Assembly (NCBI RefSeq): GCF_041435195.1
Contig: NZ_CP108106.1
Span: forward strand, 3,410,001 to 3,474,000
DNA from: Streptomyces sp. NBC_00224
Lineage (GTDB): Bacteria > Actinomycetota > Actinomycetes > Streptomycetales > Streptomycetaceae
DNA: 64,000 nt
Reading direction: 5' to 3'
Shown here: piece after piece, positions 63,639 to 64,000 of the stretch
Position numbering within the stretch: position 1 is the first letter of the stretch
How the letters are laid out: each line of letters begins with the position of its first letter
Made by a program: the position numbers and the translations under genes
Notes under the pieces: generated by a model
Told to the model about the DNA's origin: nothing
Databases searched by the model: none
The model's input: the letters and a program-made list of their open reading frames with translations, nothing else

Positions 63639-63864
63639 GGCGTCAGGGTACCGCAGGCCCCACACGGCCCGCACTGAGCGTTCACAAGGGCTCGCACCGA
63701 GCGTTCAAGAGGCGCCCCAACGAGCTCAGCCGACAGAGGTTACTCCGCGTACCGACCTCTTCTGACCTCTTCTGGGGCAACCAATCAAACGCCGTACCCC
63801 TTGGTAAGAGGCGACCTAGCATGCGGCCACGGGACCACTTTGCTGAACGTTTCGGAGTTGCCCC

Positions 63865-64000
63865 ATGAACCCTCACAGTCCCCGCTCCACCCCGACACTG
63901 AAAATCCCGTCCCTCAAGGGACGGGTGAAGGGAGGATCGTCCGGCGCGCTCCTGGTCGCCTCGACGGTGCTCATACCGGTGCTGGCCGCCACGACCGGCG
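63865..64000 (+). CDS. Putative secreted or membrane protein, 3' truncated by window
   Basis: The ATG at 63865 opens a frame that continues past the window end (45 codons visible). It has a basic n-region and a hydrophobic core (GALLVASTVLIPVLAATTG), a probable signal peptide or first membrane helix. The codons near 63906-63925 form a perfect 9-bp hairpin CCCGTCCCT-CA-AGGGACGGG. No family can be named from so little sequence. Confidence 0.5.
   Translation, partial: MNPHSPRSTPTLKIPSLKGRVKGGSSGALLVASTVLIPVLAATTG

Larger units (their letters stand above)
63476..63864. other. leuS leader and upstream intergenic region
   Basis: The gap holds the attenuator (63531-63554), the leader peptide (63600-63638) and a tandem GACCTCTTCT pair (63754-63773). 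A -10-like TAGCAT lies near 63818, before the divergent gene. Confidence 0.6.

Overview
This window is a high-GC actinomycete chromosome segment, almost certainly Streptomyces. The codon use shows very strong GC third-position bias, long shadow ORFs lie antisense to real genes, and GTG starts are common. Gene content also fits: ScbA/ScbR-type gamma-butyrolactone genes, DNA-damage and translation housekeeping genes in an order resembling the streptomycete core (leuA, era, phoH-ybeY-corC, dnaJ-hrcA, hemW, lepA-rpsT-holA, comEA-comEC, leuS). No tRNA, rRNA, CRISPR array or complete insertion sequence was found.

Region 1 (1-8348) looks like the edge of a coelimycin (cpk)-like biosynthetic cluster. 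It holds the 3' end of an acyl-CoA carboxylase alpha subunit, a two-subunit 2-oxoacid:ferredoxin oxidoreductase, a cytochrome P450, an NmrA-type reductase, an AfsA/ScbA-type butyrolactone synthase and, divergent from it, an ArpA/ScbR-type receptor. A ScbR-like operator lies between the last two.

Region 2 (8379-15239) has uppS, recO, a TerB-like zinc-ribbon protein, leuA with a four-leucine leader peptide, a cytoplasmic protealysin-type M4 protease with its emfourin-type inhibitor, and a GNAT protein.

Region 3 (15526-26095) contains era, a three-gene secreted DUF916/WxL-like cluster whose two upstream genes share a palindromic site, a cytidine-deaminase-like protein without zinc ligands, an XRE/MmyB regulator divergent from a DHA2 drug exporter, and a tightly coupled phoH-ybeY-corC-yjbR operon.

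Region 4 (26343-38269) has a PfkB sugar kinase with a glucarate-dehydratase-like enolase, an adenine-deaminase-like enzyme, RNase Z, a HIT protein, a lipoprotein, and an hrcA-dnaJ-(nitronate monooxygenase)-rsmE operon under a clear CIRCE element. A metallo-beta-lactamase-fold protein and a DUF3097 protein follow.

Region 5 (38492-46587) has hemW and an osaC/osaA/osaB-like signalling locus: an RsbW-GAF-SpoIIE phosphatase divergent from a 1381-aa hybrid kinase with six nearly identical HAMP repeats, followed by a response regulator.

Region 6 (46702-64000) has an acyl-CoA synthetase, lepA, rpsT, holA, a small acidic protein, a YceI protein, comEC, comEA, a DegV protein, a membrane coiled-coil protein, leuS with a leucine leader peptide and attenuator, and the start of a secreted protein that runs off the window.

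The intergenic gaps hold two families of GC-rich repeats: a large nested palindrome built around GCGCAGTTCCCCGCGCCCC (six loci, one of them expanded into a 61-bp tandem array), and a second family of GGGGCGCAGCCCC-type blocks (three loci).
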